Assembly (NCBI GenBank): GCA_025531455.1
Contig: JAMYHL010000006.1
Location: 1,014,945 to 1,078,944, forward strand
Length of the DNA stretch: 64,000 nt
Direction: 5' to 3'
Source of the DNA: Apiotrichum sp. Y4204
Taxonomy: Eukaryota > Basidiomycota > Tremellomycetes > Trichosporonales > Trichosporonaceae
Below the pieces are notes generated by a model. The model did no database searches, was not told the origin of the DNA, and was given only the letters and a program-made list of their open reading frames with translations. How positions within the stretch are numbered: the first letter of the stretch is position 1; each line of letters opens with the position of its first letter. This document shows positions 33,101 to 45,867 of this stretch, in pieces. A program made the position numbers and the translations under genes.

Positions 33101-36100
33101 AAAGGACGACAATGCGATGGATGTGGACGAAAAGGAAGGGACAGCCTCGCCAGCCAAGCGCCAACGTCTCGATCGTGCGGGCACCGCCATCTCCACAACC
33201 ACGAGCACTGGTGGTTGGGCGTGCCCGGCAGCCACGCGTGAGCTCATTACCACGCACCTCCTCCGCATCATTGCGTCCTCCTCCGAGCCAGTCGCCCGTG
33301 GCGGCCTTACCAAACGCGCCCTTGACCTGTTCAAGGAGATACTCGGCCCTAACGGCCTTCCCAACGTTTCTATCAAGCTCGGATTCTTCAACCGCACCAT
33401 GGCTCAGGACATAAACGAGAACAGCATCACAACGATAGCCAACTCTGTCGAAGTGATTGCGGCCGTTGCTGAGTCTCGCGATCAGGCTTGGATCCGCGGC
33501 AAGCTTGATGTGTTCCGCAAGCTGCTTGAGAAGGTGTGGGTGTTCGACGATGCGTCTTTGCACGAGGTCGTTCGCCCTCTGACGGAGCGCATGTTCATGG
33601 AGCTACCGGATGAGGAGGTAGCGGACGCGGACCCCGAGGACGAGCCGCAGAAACTGCTCAAGTATGTATCCACCACCGTTTCCAACGGCATACAGGCGAG
33701 CCTGCGGTCTTCGGCAGATCTGCCTGGCACAAACTTCCTCCTTAAGTGCTGGCTCAAGGCGCAACCTAAGCAGCTTCACAATGAGGCAATCTCATCGGGT
33801 ATCCTTCGCGTCCTCTCCAACCTTGTCAAGGTCCATTCCACCACCAATGGTCCGGACCCGTCGTACCGCCTCATAATATCGATCCTTGACATGCTCCGTG
33901 ACCGCGTCGCCGACCTCAAGGAGCAGAAGCGCTACTTCGTTACTGTCCTTGGCGCGATCATCGACAAGTCCCAGAACCTCACCCTGTGTCGGTACATTCT
34001 CGACATGGTTCGGCAGTGGGTCATCAAGGACGTCGACGTCGAGACGCCCATTGACGGACGGATATCGGTCAAGGAGAAGGCCCAACTGCTGCTGCGCATG
34101 GCCGTCTTTGAGACGCGCGACGACGCGCTGTTCAAGCAATACCTCGAGCTCATCTACGAGGTGTACGAGCTGCCGCAGCTGGCGGGCTCAGACCTCACAC
34201 ACCGCCTCGAGCCCGCCTTCCTCCTCGGTACGCGCAGCAAGGACGCTGCACAGCGGCAAAAGTTCCTTGACAAGCTCGAGGTGACGCTTCCGCGCAACGT
34301 CGACGCACGCTTGGAGTACTTGTACTCGCTCCAGAACTGGGAGACCCTCGCGGACAGCTACTGGATGCCCCAGATGTTGTCTCTTCTGCTCGGCGCCGCT
34401 GACAAGAGGGACGACGCGTTCTCGACCACTCTGCCTGTTTATTCAGAGGGTGACAAACTCGCCACCAAGAACTGGCAGCTGGGCGACATTGTCCAGTACA
34501 TTCGCCATCTCGTGCACCTCGACCCTATCCTCTGCCACAAGCTGTGGGTTATCGTGTTCCCCAAGGTCTGGGCATCCCTGTCTCGCTCTCAGCAGACAAC
34601 CTTTACGCCATACATCGCCAAGCTCCTTTGCAAGGACTACCACCACAAGCAGGCCGAACTCAAGCCGAACGTCATTCAGACCCACCTCGAGGGCCTTGCA
34701 TACTGCAAGCCTCCGATTACAGTTCCACCGCTGCTCATCAAGTACCTCGCCAAGACGTACAACGCGTGGTACTCGGCGTTTGAGATTCTCAACACGCTCG
34801 GCGACGCGTACCGCGGCACCGACAGTCTTCGCGAGAGCTGCGCTGGAGCGCTTGGTGAACTGTACGCCGAGCTCAACGAGGATGACATGTTCTACGGCAA
34901 CGCTCGCTGCCGCTACGTGTACCCGGAAACGACTGCCGCTCTCACTCTTGAGCAGAATGGCAAGTGGCCTCAAGCCATGGAGCTGTACGAGCAGACGATG
35001 CTCAAGGCCCGCCACGCGGCGCTGCCGTTTACCGAGGACGAGTTTTGTCTCTGGGAGGACCACTGGATACTCGCCGCACAAAAGCTCCAGAACTGGGAAT
35101 CGTTAACGGAACTCGCTCGCGCCGACCAGAACCCCGATCTCCTTCTCGAATGCGCGTGGCGCCTGTCCGACTGGGGATCGAACGACCGTGAGATGATAGA
35201 GAGCAACCTCAAGCTTGTCACTGGTGTGCCCACGCCTCGGCGCAAGATCTTCGAAGCGTTTACGGCGTTGACCAAGGCGCACGGTTCGCGTGAGCCGCCC
35301 AACGACTTCATGCGCATCGTCGACGAGGCCCAGCAAGTCGCCATCCGCCGGTGGACGACGCTTCCCACATCTGTCACTGGCGCACACATTCCCCTGCTGT
35401 GTCTCTTCCAGCAGGTGGTTGAGCTCCAGGAAGCCGCCCAGGTGTATGACAGCTTACAGATGACGACAGCGCAGACCCTTGAAGCGCGCGTCAATGGCGA
35501 GCTGAAGGGCATCTTCACTACGTGGCGTGACCGTCTCCCCAACTTCTGGGACGACATTAGCGTCTGGTCCGACCTTCTCGCGTGGCGCCAGCACGTCTTC
35601 CAGGCTGTCACTCGCGTTTACATGCCGATGGTGCAGCCTGCCGAGGGTGCGACGCATGGCTACCGCGGCTACCACGAGACAGCTTGGATGATCAACCGCT
35701 TTGGTGAGGTTGCACGCCGCCATGGCCTTCTCGACGTGTGTTCGACCGCCCTGAACAAGATTTACATGCTGCCGAACATTGAAATCTCCGAGGCGTTCCT
35801 CAAGCTTCGCGAACAGGCACTCTGCTACTTCCAGAAGCCTGACAAGTTCAACGAAGGTCTCGACAACATTTCGACCACCAACCTCATGTACTTTGCGCAG
35901 CCGCAAAAGGCCGAGTTCCTCACGCTCAAGGGCATGTTCATTTCCCGTCTCGGTCAGGACACGGACGCCAACGACGAGTTTGCCCACGCCGTTCAGATGG
36001 ACTACAACCTGCCGAAGGCGTGGGCCGAGTGGGGCAAGTTCAACGAGAAGATGTACCGCCAACAGCCCGAGTCGCCGCCGCCCGGCAGCAAGCCTCCCCC

Positions 36101-38504
36101 TGGGCCAGGGGAGAAGCCGATGACCGACGCCGAGTGGGCCGAGTCCTGGGCCCAGGACCGCGCGCTACGCGCCTCGTCAGCAGTCTCGTGCTACCTCCAG
36201 GCAGCAGGTCTGTACAATTCCCACAAGTCACGCGCCCTTCTCCTCCGTGTACTGTGGTTGCTTGGTCTCGACGACAACCGCAACACCATTGCCAAGGCCT
36301 TTGAAGCATACAAGGGCGATCTGGTCATCTGGTACTGGATCACCCTCATCCCCCAGTTGCTTCTCTCGCTGTCTCACCGCGAGGCTGCGATTGCACGCCA
36401 CATTCTCATGCTCATTGCAAAGACCTTCCCGCAAGCCCTGTTCTACTCGCTTCGCGTCACCCGCGAGGACTTTACCAACGTCAAGAAGAGCCAGGTCGCG
36501 GCCGCCGCCAGGGCTGCACACGCTAGGAAGATCGTCGAGGCGAAGAATGCGGCCAATGCTGCCAACGCCGCCAACGCACAGAACGCGGCAGGATCGGCAG
36601 CTACCCCTAACGCTGGCACTCCCGCGGCCGACAAGCCCGCCGAGACCCCCGCAGACAAGCCTGAGGCTAAGGATGAGAAGGACGAGAAGAAGAGCCCCGA
36701 CACTCCGACGACTAACACCAATGGCAATGGTCCCAATGCCCAGAATGGCGCGCCTGGTGCTCCTGGTGCTCCCGGTGCTCCTGGTGCCGCCGGCAACGCG
36801 CAGATGGCGCCGCCCCAACCGCCCATGCCGCGCCAACCCCGCCAGCCGTGGGAGTTTGTCGACGAGATCATCAACCATCTCAAGACGGGAGTGCCTCTTC
36901 TGGCCTTGTCGATGGAGAAAATGGTCGACCACATTGGCTACCGCGCCAAGCCCACGTCCGAGGAGGACATTTACCGCTTCTTCTCCGCGTTACTCAACGA
37001 CGCGATGGCACAGTGGAGCACGCGTGGAGCGTTCCTCAACGACGACGCGGAACTTGCACCGAACACCAAGGACAACCTCCGCCGCTTCTCGCTCAACCTC
37101 CATGTTGATCTCCGCGTGGCTGTCGAACGTGACTTTATCAACCATCAGCCCCGCATGCGCGAGTACATCAGGCGCCTGCAGCGCTGGCGTGACTTCTATG
37201 AGAAGACGATTGACGGCCGCGCGCGGTTCCAGTCGCTTGACTCTTCGGCAGTCACCCTCACTGACTTCCACTACACCAAGTTTGAGGATGTCGATGTTCC
37301 CGGCCAGTATGTGCAGCACATTGACCAGGCGGACGAGCTTGTGCGCATTGCCCGTTTCCACCCCCGCATCGAGCAGTGTCGCGGCTTTGGCTTCTGCTTC
37401 CGCCGTATCACCATGATTGGGCACAACGGCACGCCATACACGTTCAACGTCCAGATGCCAGCTGCCCGTCACTGCCGTCGCGAAGAGCGTCTGGTGCAGC
37501 TGTTCCGCATTATGAACTGCGTGCTTCGCAAGCGCAAGGAGTCGCGTCGCCGCAACCTCCAGTTCCACCTTCCTGTCGCCGTCGCGCTCGGTACCCAGCT
37601 CCGCCTCATCCAGAACGACACATCCTACGTCTCCATGCAGGAGATCTACGATGACTACGCGTTCAGCCAGGGTATGACGCACGAGGATACCATACTTGCG
37701 TTCTGCGACCGCCAGCGCCAGTTGTACGACCCGTCCATCCCTCGTACCGACCCGCGCTACATCCAGATCAAGATGGAGATTATCGAGGAGATTCAGGCCA
37801 AGATGCTCCCGGAAAATGTGCTCACCAACTACATGATCAAGAACATGGCCAACTCGGAGAGCCTCTGGCTTATGCGCAAGATGTTCGCGCAGCAGACGGC
37901 AGCAACGGCCTTCCTTACCTATGTCTGCTGCCTCAACAACCGTGCACCCAGCAGGTTCCACATCAGCCGCCGCACTGGTCAAATGTACATGACGGAAATG
38001 TTGCCTTGTAAGTTACAATCAGCAGTATTACATCCTCCGTCACTAACACCTTCAGCGTTCGTCGCCGGCCAGCCGCTCTTCCATTCGTCAGAGGCCGTGC
38101 CGTTCCGTCTCACACCGAACATGCAGCACTTCATCACCCGCGTCGGTGTCGAGGGAGTCGTGTCGGCTACCGCGACAGCCATCGCCCACAGCCTCACCGA
38201 GCCCGAGTTCGACCTGCAGTCGACGCTGCACTTGTTCATCCGCGACGAGATCCTCACATGGCAAAACACGTACAGCAAGGGTGGCGACTCGCGCGTCGAC
38301 CAGCCGCTCACGGCACACGTGTACAAGAATGTCGATCAATTCATCAAGCGTGCCCAGCTCATGGGTCACATCGGAGACGTCAAACCGTCAGAGCGCACGG
38401 CAGGCGGTCCGGTGCTGAACCACTCAATGGTCACGCTCATCAGCCAGGCGACCGCGCCTGCTCACCTTGCCGCTATGAGCGAGACGTTCATGGCCTGGTT
38501 CTAG
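27158..38504 (+). CDS. TRA1: Tra1/TRRAP pseudokinase scaffold of SAGA and NuA4
   Basis: Three exons (27158-27844, 27882-38007, 38056-38504) give 3,753 residues, close to yeast Tra1 (about 3,740). Tra1 binds transcription activators and brings the SAGA and NuA4 acetyltransferases to promoters. A Pro/Gly-rich N-terminal tail leads into HEAT repeats (for example CIKIMIDGFRSHKDQ and LGKLGGRNRRYTD), a FAT region (about 2500-3100), a low-complexity linker near 3116-3216 rich in Ala, Lys and GAP repeats, the PI3K-like pseudokinase domain, and a C-terminal FATC ending MAWF. The last intron is 48 nt, begins GTAAGT, and is open in frame; splicing it restores MTEMLPSFVAGQPLF. A 10.1-kb single exon is remarkable among such intron-rich neighbours. 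Confidence 0.95.
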
Positions 38505-38925
38505 ATGGAGAGAAGTAGACATATGAGACAGTATACCCTTTGGTGGACGACGGATCTTGAGTCCTTGCGTCCAGCTTCTGTAGTCCTCACTGTTGTAGAG
38601 TTAGAATGCACTAGTCACAGTCATACGATATCATTGCAGAGTCGATGGAAGGCGAGTAGTCACTCGGGCACATGGGGGTCTGTGTCATCATTCCAGATGA
38701 AGTGTGTCGGATCGTCTCCCTCAAACAAACCGCCTCCATCCGAAAGGCAACAAACGGCCTACCATACACAGCACCTGCCATTGCGCATGCGCGTACTGCG
38801 CCTGTGACGACCTCTCGTCGTTTCGTAGTCTCAGCGTACTGTAACGTCACACGACGACATGAGCTGCAGAACACCATTGCATTCCCGATGCCATCGCAAA
38901 CGTTCTCAAAATCCAAAAATTGTCC
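38505..38925. other. TRA1 3' flank
   Basis: 421 bp between the TRA1 stop and tRNA-Val(CAC). No gene was seen; it probably holds the TRA1 3' UTR and tRNA 5' flank. Confidence 0.6.
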
Positions 38926-39006
38926 GGCAGTTTAGCTCAGTTGGTTAGAGCGCACGCTTCACAATGAGAACGCGTGAGGTCGGCGGTTCGACCCCGCCAA
39001 TCGTCA
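38926..39006 (+). tRNA. tRNA-Val(CAC) with a 7-nt intron
   Basis: T8-A9, D arm GCTCAGTTGGTTAGAGC, anticodon stem CACGC/GCGTG, loop TTCACA, a 7-nt intron after position 37, variable loop AGGTC, T arm GGCGG-TTCGACC-CCGCC, discriminator A. Anticodon CAC reads valine GTG codons. The acceptor stem GGCAGTT/AATCGTC has an A-C mismatch at pair 4-69. It shares nearly its whole body with tRNA-Val(AAC) at 2399-2487. Confidence 0.88.
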
Positions 39007-39026
39007 CGGATGATCCTTGCGGATCG

Positions 39027-39031
39027 TTTTT
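39027..39031 (+). terminator. Pol III terminator of tRNA-Val(CAC)
   Basis: TTTTT 20 nt past the discriminator base. Confidence 0.75.
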
Positions 39032-39332
39032 GCCATTCCATTGAAGGAAATGGCGATTTGCAGACCAAACCCGCTGCTCGCGCAGAGAAGACGAGAGAAC
39101 GCGGAAGAGTGGTGGATTGTGTGGAATTACACCGTCTGTGAAGGACGCACATCGATAGAAAGTCGCCACTCCTGAGGGCCTAGTGTGGCATGTGGCATTT
39201 TTCGTGACCGGGGCAAAACCCTCAAACACATCCTATAATGCCACGGCCATATCGTTGTGCATCAGCAGTGTGTCAGATTCATGTTTCCGCATGAACTGCA
39301 TGACCACCTGTGAGGGTTGCCTGGGCACGATA

Positions 39333-39362
39333 GTGATAAACGATGGAGTGATAAACGATGGA
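39333..39362. repeat. Exact tandem duplication of 15 bp
   Basis: GTGATAAACGATGGA occurs twice with no spacer. Confidence 0.9.
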
Positions 39363-39390
39363 GAGTCTACTTAGATCTTGAATTTTAATA

Positions 39391-39431
39391 TATTTTTTTT
39401 TTTCATTTTTTTTTTTTTTTTTTTTTTTTTT
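39391..39431. repeat. Interrupted poly-T tract
   Basis: About 40 bases, nearly all T with one CA break. There is no adjacent retroelement frame or target duplication to mark it as a retroposed tail, although the A tail of a minus-strand insertion would look like this. Confidence 0.85.
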
Positions 39432-39937
39432 CTGATTTGGTGAGCTTTTTTTTGTAGAGAGAGAGTGTGTGTGTGTGCCCTCGTGCATAACAGCAAACGT
39501 CCTGTACGCCTGGTGACTCTCACAACCGCAGAAGATTCCATCTAGGTTCGAGTGGCAAACAAATGCAACTTTGATGGGTAACGAGAAACATTGGGCGTCG
39601 GTCATCGGAAATTAACCATGGTCCTGGGTCACACTTTTTGTTCGTTTGCCGTCGGTGCTGTTACTGTGGCCATGGCAAGATGTCATTGCCTCTCGCTTTC
39701 CCTACATGTAAGTGCTATGCATACTGGACGAGAAAAGAGGAAAGGGGATGTGCGTCCTACCGAATGACCATTCCAGGACCGAGAGTGGGGCAACAACATA
39801 TGGTCGTGCCGCAATGGCCAAGCTGCTGATCTACCGCTGACTGACTGGGTGCGGAGGGCAGAACTCGATCACCTAACGCAACATGGCCCATAGTATAAAC
39901 AATCTATGCATCCCAATCCGGTTCCGCTCCCCCTCCA

Positions 39938-42900
39938 CTACTTGCTATCCCTGTCCCGTTCCTGCAGCCGAGCAAGTGCCCCAGCCAAGCGGCGGTAGTC
40001 ACGGAGTAGGACACCGACTTCTGACAGACGGATGTCGCCCACTTCGCCTGTTGTCAGCGTTGGACATCACGCCACTCACAATGCATGAACCGCTCGATCG
40101 GGCCTTCGTCGGGAACTGGGCTCCGGCGCCCGCTGGCAGTGTTGCGCCTGTTGGGGGCGCGGGTAAGCGACGCAAAGAGTGACTGCTTCTCGGGCGTGGT
40201 CCCCGGAGAGTCGGAGCCTAGACGGAAACCGCCAATTTGCTGCGCTAGGCGTCCACCAATAGTCTCCCTCTCTCCAGCGCCGTTTCTCTCCTTCTCCTTT
40301 TCTCGTTCCCGGCTGACTTCCTGCCGCTGGGCCCCACCAGATGACGACACCTCGCGGCTCATGCCTTGCTCCTTCATCATGGACGAAACGGACATGATGC
40401 TCCGCGAGCGACTCCGGCCCTCGTCCAGCTCCTCCACGCGGCCCTCGTCCTGTCCGTCCTCCTTCTCAGTCTCGGCATCCGAGTCGTTATCGTATATGTC
40501 GTGCTCTCGCACCTCGCGCAGGCTACCAGGGCGCGACGCAACCTCCATCATCTCTTGGTTTGGCCACTCGGACGCACGGGAGCTCGCACGAGAACGCGTA
40601 CGCGCAGCGGCAGTCGTTGCCGCAGCGGCGATATTAGCCACCGAGGCAGTCACGGACGCGAGGGAGAACGTGCTGCTCTGCCGCGGGCGGTTGGGCCGGT
40701 TGGCTGTCAATGGCGATGCAGGTGGCTCTTCCTCTGTGGGAGGGGTGGAGGTCACCTGTGGTGTTGAGCTAATCATTCCCCGCAATGCCGATAGTGAAGA
40801 GTCGACAACCCCGGTTATGACCTTGTTCGCGCTGCCCGCTGCACTACCAGCCAGCTCTGAAACTTGGAACACTCGGCCGCGTAGTCGTGAGGATGCTGAA
40901 GCGATAGAGGCGGCATCGGTTCCATCGTCGAGGTACGTCAGACCAATGGGGGTGAGGTCCTCCACAGACATGACGCGGTCGCTGTCGCCAAGTCCAAGCT
41001 CCGAGAGGTGAACATGCTCGAGGAACTCGACCACAGCGGTGAGGTTCACAATGGCGTAGGAAGCTTCTCCAACAAGACAGATGGCGCTGCGATACCGTCG
41101 CAGGTACATGAGCTGTGATGCGAGCTGGGGAGGGTTCGCCTTGACAACCGAGTAGATCATGACGGGGAGGATGACGTCCGCACCTGATGTAGAAGGGGCC
41201 GCCCCCACCACAGTGTCAGTGCTCTCAGTCTGGCCAGCATCGCTTCCTGCTGGGCTCTCTGTTTCCTGGCTCTCCTCGTCCATAGACACCATCTCCTGTT
41301 CCTCCTCTTGTGGCGGCGCAATGTATGCCTCGCCTTCAGGTCGAAGCTTGATGGCAGGCAGGTCTGCGAGACCATCTGATGTTAGCATGCGAAGCGGGAG
41401 GAGTAACTCACCAACGGCAATCTTGTGCGCGTGGACAAGCACATCGGCCTTCTCTTTTGGCGTCAGACAGTCCGGAGACGAAAGCTTCTGCAATTCTGCG
41501 ATGTCAGCATAAAGGCACACACATGCAATGTGATGTGTGCTCACCGACACCAATATCCGAGCAAAGCTGGGCAAGGCCTTTTGAAATTGTGCCGCGTGGC
41601 TTCTCCCCCGGGGGACGGGTGATGAGTCCGAGATGGTCGAGCGAGAGATCCAACATGTTGAGCGCAGCGATTCGCGACGCAAGAGCCTCATCGTGGCGGG
41701 AATCGTCGGAGTGGAGTGGCGAGAAAATGCGATTGTACAGCAGTCGGCAGACGAGGCCCTCAACCGCTTCGGTACCTTGGCTGGCCGCATGCTCGACGTG
41801 TTGCTCCCGCTGCTGTGCCTTCTTGCTTTCATCCTCCTCCTCAGCGGCTTCAACAGAGCTAGCGCGCGACCATGGCTTCCGCGGGGTCTCGTTTGTGCGA
41901 TAGTAAGTCACCAAGTCGTCGTAGATGGCTTCCATAAAGTCCTGCAGACGCTCTCCCATCGCAGTCGGATCAGAAAAGTCGAGTGCGACAGTCGCATTAG
42001 TCTCGCCACCAAGGCCATGATGGTGGGAATGTAGCAGGGTTTGGTCGGCGGGGTTGAGAGCAGAGACAGGGCATACGGCGCCCACGACAAGCCTCAATGT
42101 TTTCTCAATGACCCGATCCGGAAGACCTTTGAGCTCGGCCCGCACGCCCGATCGGACGGCCTTGACAAGCGCCTTGTGAACCTCGTTGTACCGCACCGGC
42201 TTGTTGATCATGTACGCCACGATCGTGTAACCCTCCGCAGCATCCGGGGACCCGCTGGGATCTGCGTCCAATGACCTAATGCTGGGACGTGGGGAGGACA
42301 TTCCCGAAGCCGGACCGGATGACGGCTCGGGAGACAATGGGCGCGTGGACGCAGCCGAGGGCGACAGTGAGGCGTTGCTCGATGCGGTTGGTGTTCCAAA
42401 TAGCGATGCAAATGGGTTGATCCTCCTTGCTGGCTCCTTCACGACCGGTTTATCGACGACGGCAATTGGAACGGCTTTGCCCAATGCGGGAAACGCGAGC
42501 GGCGCCGATTCCGAAGACACCGTGTAGCTGGGGAACGACGACGCATCTTCAGTAGTCTGGGTTGGTCGCAGCCTAGCCAACACCGCGACACGCTGGGCAT
42601 CGTCTCGAAGCGATGAGATTAGTGGTGCATCTGTCGGGACGGTCGACTCGAACGCCACAGTCGTTCTGGCATCAAAACTGCATCACAGTGCACAACTCAC
42701 CCTCTCAAGGTGCCCACCATGCCCGACAGCGTCACCAGCACCGCCGCGTCGTCCTTTGGTGTCGCCGTCCCAGATCCAGATGTGACAGATATCGGAGGCG
42801 AGAGGAACGCGACATGATCGCGGAGCGTCTGCGGGGTCATGGGCAGAGAACTTGCCGGGGAGGAAGGGAGGAGGATGATTGCCTGCCATTAGTAAAGAGC

Positions 42901-43526
42901 TCTCCCACACCGCCGAGCGTATCCCCTACCTTGCCGCTGGTGAGGACCTTGAGGAGGTCGGCCCAGTCACCCCCTTCGGCCCTTGCGCGTGCCCCCTTAT
43001 CGAAGATGCTGTCAATCATCCCCATGCCCATACTTCCGTTTCCGAGACCAATGCGTTGCGCCGCAGCTTTGAGGCTCTGGAGCTGGAGGCGGGACGTGGC
43101 CGTCGCATCGAGGGGAGCGGTGTCCAAGGATGGGGGGAGGGCAATGGTGGTGCTTGTCGAGGTTGTCGGCGCCGCGGCCATGCCCGTTGAGGATGCGCCA
43201 TTATGGTGCTGTGTAGAGGAGGGGGAGTGGGAAGGAGAAACCTGCGGAGCGTGGTGGCGCTGTCGCGGCTTGTATGGTAGCTGACCGGAGCCGGAGGGCG
43301 ATGTCCCGGCCGGCGATGGTGACATGACGTTGAGTGAAGAGTCTGGAGAGCGGCCAACACTTGTGTTGTCGTCCGAGACGTCGCTCACAAGCGACGATGT
43401 GCTCGCCCCCAAAAGAGGGTGCGCAATTGCCTCTGACGAGGCGCGGGGCGTGCGCCGCGTCCCGAGCGAGAGGGTCGAGAGCAAGCCGCCTGAAGATGGC
43501 GGTTGAGCTGCCTTATCGGCCGACAT
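39938..43526 (-). CDS. VPS9-domain Rab5-family exchange factor
   Basis: Six exons (43526-42930, 42882-42701, 42665-41545, 41495-41412, 41375-40080, 40047-39938) give 1,129 residues. The N-terminal third is Ser/Pro-rich and probably disordered. The VPS9 domain spans about residues 560-775: HKIAVDGLADLPAIKL, then DVILPVMIYSVVKANPPQLASQLMYLRRYR and GEASYAIVNLTAVVEFLEH, the signature of exchange factors for Rab5/Vps21 on endosomes. The C-terminal tail ends MHCEVGDIRLSEVGVLLRDYRRL, recovered by splicing a 32-nt intron (40079-40048). A 36-nt intron (41411-41376) is in frame, with CTAAC next to its 3' AG. Whether it corresponds to Muk1, Vps9 or a fungus-specific relative is unresolved; no CUE domain was seen. 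Confidence 0.85.
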
Positions 43527-43955
43527 GACTGCACCCCTCCGTCTGTGCTGTATGGCCGTAACGCGCGAGAGAAAGCTTAATTAAGCAGTCGATGCCAAAG
43601 ATACCAAGCAGCGATAGCGAGTGATCAAGAGAGTGGATGAGGCCGTGCTGTGCCAATGGATGGGATTGTGACAGAGTGAAACGCGGACGTCGACCACTAC
43701 TGTCAGACTTTGTGTTGCCACAAGACACTCTGGTACTCTGGGTTGGATTTGTGGCTTCCGTCATGCCTGTCATCAACGACTTCATCGACCCACATTCCCA
43801 CACGTCAATGCCGGCATCCACACCGCGTGCAGTCCACGTGTAGACCATTGGGTCCAGTGGCCAGTGGCCAGCGACCAGCTAGCTGGTCCATCCCCGTTCA
43901 TGCACGCCCTCATTGAAGTGTTCATATGCATGCAGACTATAGACCGAACTGAAAT
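43527..43955. other. Intergenic: VPS9 gene promoter and TRM6 3' flank
   Basis: 429 bp with no gene. A small palindrome, GCTTAATTAAGC, lies about 50 bp upstream of the VPS9 gene start. Confidence 0.6.
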
Positions 43956-45867
43956 CTATGCCTCCTCCTTGATCTCCACTTTGATCTCCTCCGTAGCTTC
44001 GGCTGGTGTGGCGGCTTCACCAGTGTTCTTTTTCCTCCGCTTGTTGTTGTGTCGCTGATGAGATGTAGCGACGAAAGTGGAAGGTATGCTGGTTCAGTTA
44101 GTTTGTGTATGTTGTGTGACCAGTGATGACCTAGACTGGTCAAACAAGGCAAGTACTTACACTCTCGTTGCATGAAAGAGGTAGCCACTCATTGCGCTGG
44201 TAGTCATCTGAGGGTGGGTACGGCCTGGAAGGACCTGCATGTTAGCCGGAAAAGCTCAAATATTAGCTCACCTGGTATGTCCGCTGCCATGACTCGGTCA
44301 GCTGAGTGGCAAGGAAGTTGGGGTCCTTGCGAGTGTACTGCAGAGTCTCGGCGAGGACCTGCTGGTAGGCCGAATAGGCGGTCACTGTAGCCGACCCAGC
44401 AAGATACTTTGTCAACCGATTGATGACTGAAATCGGTGAGAGCTCGGTTGCGAGAATAAGTCTGAGGGTTAGTACACACAGCTATGGTGATACAACTCAC
44501 CCATCCCAGTTGCCGTCATGGAGTTCTTTCCGCGTCGCATTCAGTTCAGCGACCTGAGAGTTGTGCTTTCGCAGACGAGCAAGGGTTTTCTGCTGAGAAA
44601 TGGATGGCATGTCCTCCTCCGTGGGAGGTTCCGCTGGAGAGTCAGCTGTATTGCAACTTGACGACCTACGTCTGGAATACTCCTCATCGGCCTCCATCCA
44701 GTTGAGCCACTTAATGAATGACAGTTCCCGCTCGCCAAAGTTCATGACGTTGATGACACCCCATGCGGGTGGGCTGTCGGCGTCGGTAAACAAGAGAATG
44801 CGTCCTTCGCAGCCCATACGATCTGCAATCGCGGCCGTCACGAGACCGCCAGTGTCGTCAACGACAAGGTAGCGGCCTCCAGGGCGGACATTTGAGACGG
44901 TCAATAGTTGCGACAGAGTGTCCTCGCGCAGATACTGAATTGACTGCGGGGACCGAACAGCATAGTGGTTCACAATGTTGATCGTTGATGGTGCAAGCGG
45001 CGTCACCGTCTGAAGGTACCTAGGAGTTAGGACATTGTGGGATCAAATTACCTACTTCTTCTCCTTGCGCTTCCGCCACTTCTCCTTGCTAAAGTCGGTT
45101 TTGAGGTCAAACTGGTCGTGACGGGCCATCTGCCTCTGTATCATCTCCTCTGCAGACACTCCCTGGGAACGCAGGGCCTCAATCTCCTCCTGCGAGAGAA
45201 GACTGCTGCGGTTCTCCTCCGAGTCGTCGATAAACTCGTTCGTCTCCTTGACATCGTCTGCGGCATTAGCAGTGTCAGACATTCATCACCCACCAATCAC
45301 AGCATCCAGAACTGCTCTCCGCTTCATCGGACGCAATATGTTCTTCCATCCCGGATTGGTCTTTCCTCCATCCGCCTCGCCTTTGCCCTTCCTCTTGTTC
45401 TTCTTCCCCCGCGCCTGGCCGAAAGGAAGGCCCTCAGCCTCGGCGCTCTCATCTGGAGTCGCAAGAGTCGTGCTAGCACCTCCGTCGGCATTAACAAGCT
45501 CGTACTCAATATCGTAGGGAAGTCCGAGAAGCTCTCGGGCGGGGAAGGCTCCAAACTTGCCCAGCTGGATGAGACTGCAAGGTCAGCATGGACGAGATCC
45601 TCATTCTTACCCATCCTTGGAAGCCACTACGGCCTTGACCGCATCACTGGGAAGCTTGAGAAGAACATTGTCACCCTCCTTGATAACTGTCAAACGGCGG
45701 CGAAGAACGACATCGAGCGGCTCCAGCGGCTGTTCCTCCCTTTTCCGATGCGGGGGACCTGTCTGCGGAGCGGCTGATGACGTTTCCGGCACAGCGGAGG
45801 TCTCGACTGGAGTCGGTTCCTCAATTTTGACGGGTGTCGGTTTAATGTCCTCCATCGTGGTCTCCAT
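43956..45867 (-). CDS. TRM6: tRNA (adenine-58-N1) methyltransferase non-catalytic subunit
   Basis: Trm6 (Gcd10) pairs with catalytic Trm61 to make m1A58 in nuclear tRNAs, including initiator tRNA. Eight exons (45867-45611, 45574-45294, 45257-45056, 45019-44670, 44633-44501, 44461-44272, 44234-44161, 44088-43956) give 539 residues. Family marks are DNVLLKLPSD, LGKFGAFPARELLGLPYDIEYEL, a basic insert with GKKNKRKG, the Rossmann-like GGRYLVVDDTGGLVTAAIADRMG, WGVINVMNFGERELSFIKWLNWMEADEEYSR, and the C-terminal VLPGRTHPQMTTSAMSGYLFHATRV. A basic tail with KRRKK ends the protein. The start could be MEDIK at 45855, four codons later. Intron 4 (36 nt) is in frame. Confidence 0.92.

Larger units (their letters stand above)
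39032..39937. other. Intergenic with tandem duplication and long T tract
   Basis: No supported gene. A 15-bp unit is exactly doubled at 39333-39362, and a broken tract of about 40 T residues lies at 39391-39431, followed by GA and GT repeats to 39476. Confidence 0.6.

Noticed and set aside
36247..37416. 389-codon frame overlapping the TRA1 kinase region
   Set aside because: Out-of-frame shadow of TRA1, rich in Arg, Ser and Pro from codon-position bias.
43574..43585. GCTTAATTAAGC palindrome before the VPS9-domain gene
   Set aside because: A 12-bp palindrome is expected by chance in a window of this size.
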